DNA of 64,000 nucleotides from an uncultured Lacinutrix sp. GTDB taxonomy: Bacteria > Bacteroidota > Bacteroidia > Flavobacteriales > Flavobacteriaceae. The translations under genes were made by a program, and so were the position numbers. Positions 63,502-64,000 of the stretch are shown piece by piece. The notes under the pieces were generated by a model. The model saw only the letters and a list, made by a program, of their open reading frames with translations, was not told the DNA's origin and did no database searches. Where the stretch lies: the NCBI GenBank assembly GCA_937129145.1, contig CAKZMU010000009.1, positions 304,874 to 368,873 of the forward strand. Direction: 5' to 3'. Each line of letters opens with the position of its first letter. The first letter of the stretch is position 1.

Positions 63502-64000
63502 ATACATAGTTGGATAAACGCCGAACAAGAGTTACCACAAATCATCGCACCTATTATGGATCGCCGTACTGAACAAATTGGTCAATACGTTGCAATGTTA
63601 GTAGAAAATGGCGCAACTATTCAAATAGGTATGGGGAAAATCCCGTCTGCGGTATTACGCTATTTAGCAAACCATAAAGACTTAGGGGTGCATAGTGAAA
63701 TGCTCTCAGATGGCATAATAGACTTGATGCTTTCTGGGGTAATAAACAACCGCAAAAAAACTTTCCATAAAGGTAAAACCGTGGCCAGTTTTTGTGTCGG
63801 TACACGTCGGCTATACAAATTTGTTGATGGCAATCCGCATGTTGAATTTTATCCTAGCGAACACGTCAATTCGCCGGTCAACATTGCCCGAAATGAAAAA
63901 ATGGCCTCTATTAATAGTGCTATTGAAGTTGATTTAACTGGCCAAGTAGTGTCTGACTCTATTGGCTATCATTTTTATAGTGGTATTGGCGGGCAAGTAG
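63502..64000 (+). CDS. Acetyl-CoA hydrolase/transferase family protein, C-terminal half without its 5' part (runs off right edge)
   Basis: A frame open from just after odhB to the window edge encodes about 166 residues matching the middle and C-terminal part of acetyl-CoA hydrolase or 4-hydroxybutyrate CoA-transferase proteins: MLVENGATIQIGMGKIPSAV, HSEMLSDGIIDLMLSG, FYPSEHVNSPVNIARNEKMA and the end SDSIGYHFYSGIGGQV. The N-terminal CoA-transferase half is missing and there is no normal start; the first in-frame ATG (63556) lies inside the conserved region. Base and codon use (CGC, CGG, GCC, CCG) differ from the genes before it. Either a truncated transferred gene or a join between two genomes. 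Confidence 0.82.
   Translation, partial: MHSWINAEQELPQIIAPIMDRRTEQIGQYVAMLVENGATIQIGMGKIPSAVLRYLANHKDLGVHSEMLSDGIIDLMLSGVINNRKKTFHKGKTVASFCVGTRRLYKFVDGNPHVEFYPSEHVNSPVNIARNEKMASINSAIEVDLTGQVVSDSIGYHFYSGIGGQV

Noticed and set aside
1..64000. CRISPR arrays, insertion sequences, tRNA or rRNA genes
   Set aside because: No regularly spaced repeats, transposase motifs, terminal inverted repeats with duplications, or tRNA cloverleaf with CCA end were seen in the intergenic regions.

Overview
The window is AT-rich, codes densely on both strands, and reads as a chromosomal segment of a marine-type Flavobacteriaceae (Bacteroidota). The evidence is promoters of the Bacteroidota type (TTG, about 20 nt, TAnnTTTG), SusC/OprC-type and TolC-type outer-membrane proteins, DUF5916, DUF6503 and DUF3109 proteins, a MoaC-MoaB fusion, a lipoprotein-type clade II NosZ and a gas-vesicle-free aerobic core (sucA-odhB, class I nrdAB). 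No tRNA, rRNA, CRISPR array or insertion sequence was seen.

Layout. 1-3.4 kb: left-truncated TolB-propeller/amidohydrolase and a DUF5916 protein. 3.5-7.8 kb: a Tat-exported molybdenum hydroxylase (2Fe-2S and molybdopterin subunits) with its XdhC and MocA-like maturation factors. 7.8-14.3 kb: one convergent minus-strand molybdenum cofactor operon, moeA - ModE-like regulator - TauE-like permease - mobA - moaD - moeB/rhodanese - moaE - moaCB - moaA. 14.4-19.3 kb: HupE-like protein, dCMP deaminase, S41 protease, small FAD oxidoreductase, MarC, DUF3109. 19.3-23.4 kb: nrdB-nrdA. 24-28.5 kb: DUF6503 lipoprotein and a phosphate uptake pair (porin, Pit). 28.6-31.7 kb: dgt and dxs, converging. 31.8-35.8 kb: an AT-rich five-gene islet of mostly unrecognised genes (leader-like membrane protein, outer-membrane-like protein, tail-collar protein, anchored protein, TPR-TM-LytTR regulator). 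35.8-40.1 kb: tadA, a ClC protein lacking the gating glutamate, aspS. 40.1-46.9 kb: TetR-controlled RND efflux operon. 46.9-48.3 kb: polyprenyl synthase and a hypothetical. 48.3-51.7 kb: a copper-uptake unit (CNGKC protein, Met-rich lipoprotein, OprC/NosA-like TonB receptor). 51.8-58.8 kb: nitrous oxide reduction cluster (cytochrome c, fasciclin, nosZ, membrane protein, nosL, nosD, nosF, nosY) divergent from an Rrf2 Fe-S regulator. 59.5-63.5 kb: sucA-odhB. 63.5-64 kb: C-terminal half of an acetyl-CoA hydrolase/transferase with no 5' part, joined abruptly behind odhB.

How the parts fit. The molybdenum cofactor operon supplies the exported hydroxylase beside it. The copper unit plausibly feeds the CuA/CuZ centres of NosZ, with NosL and NosDFY handling copper and sulfur delivery in the periplasm, and the cytochrome c supplying electrons. 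The divergent nos/Rrf2 promoter holds a Crp/Fnr-type site near -42 and a perfect 19-nt palindrome over the expected start point, which would suit oxygen-dependent activation and NO or Fe-S dependent repression. The most novel-looking material is the 31.8-35.8 kb islet and the copper-unit/nos pairing.
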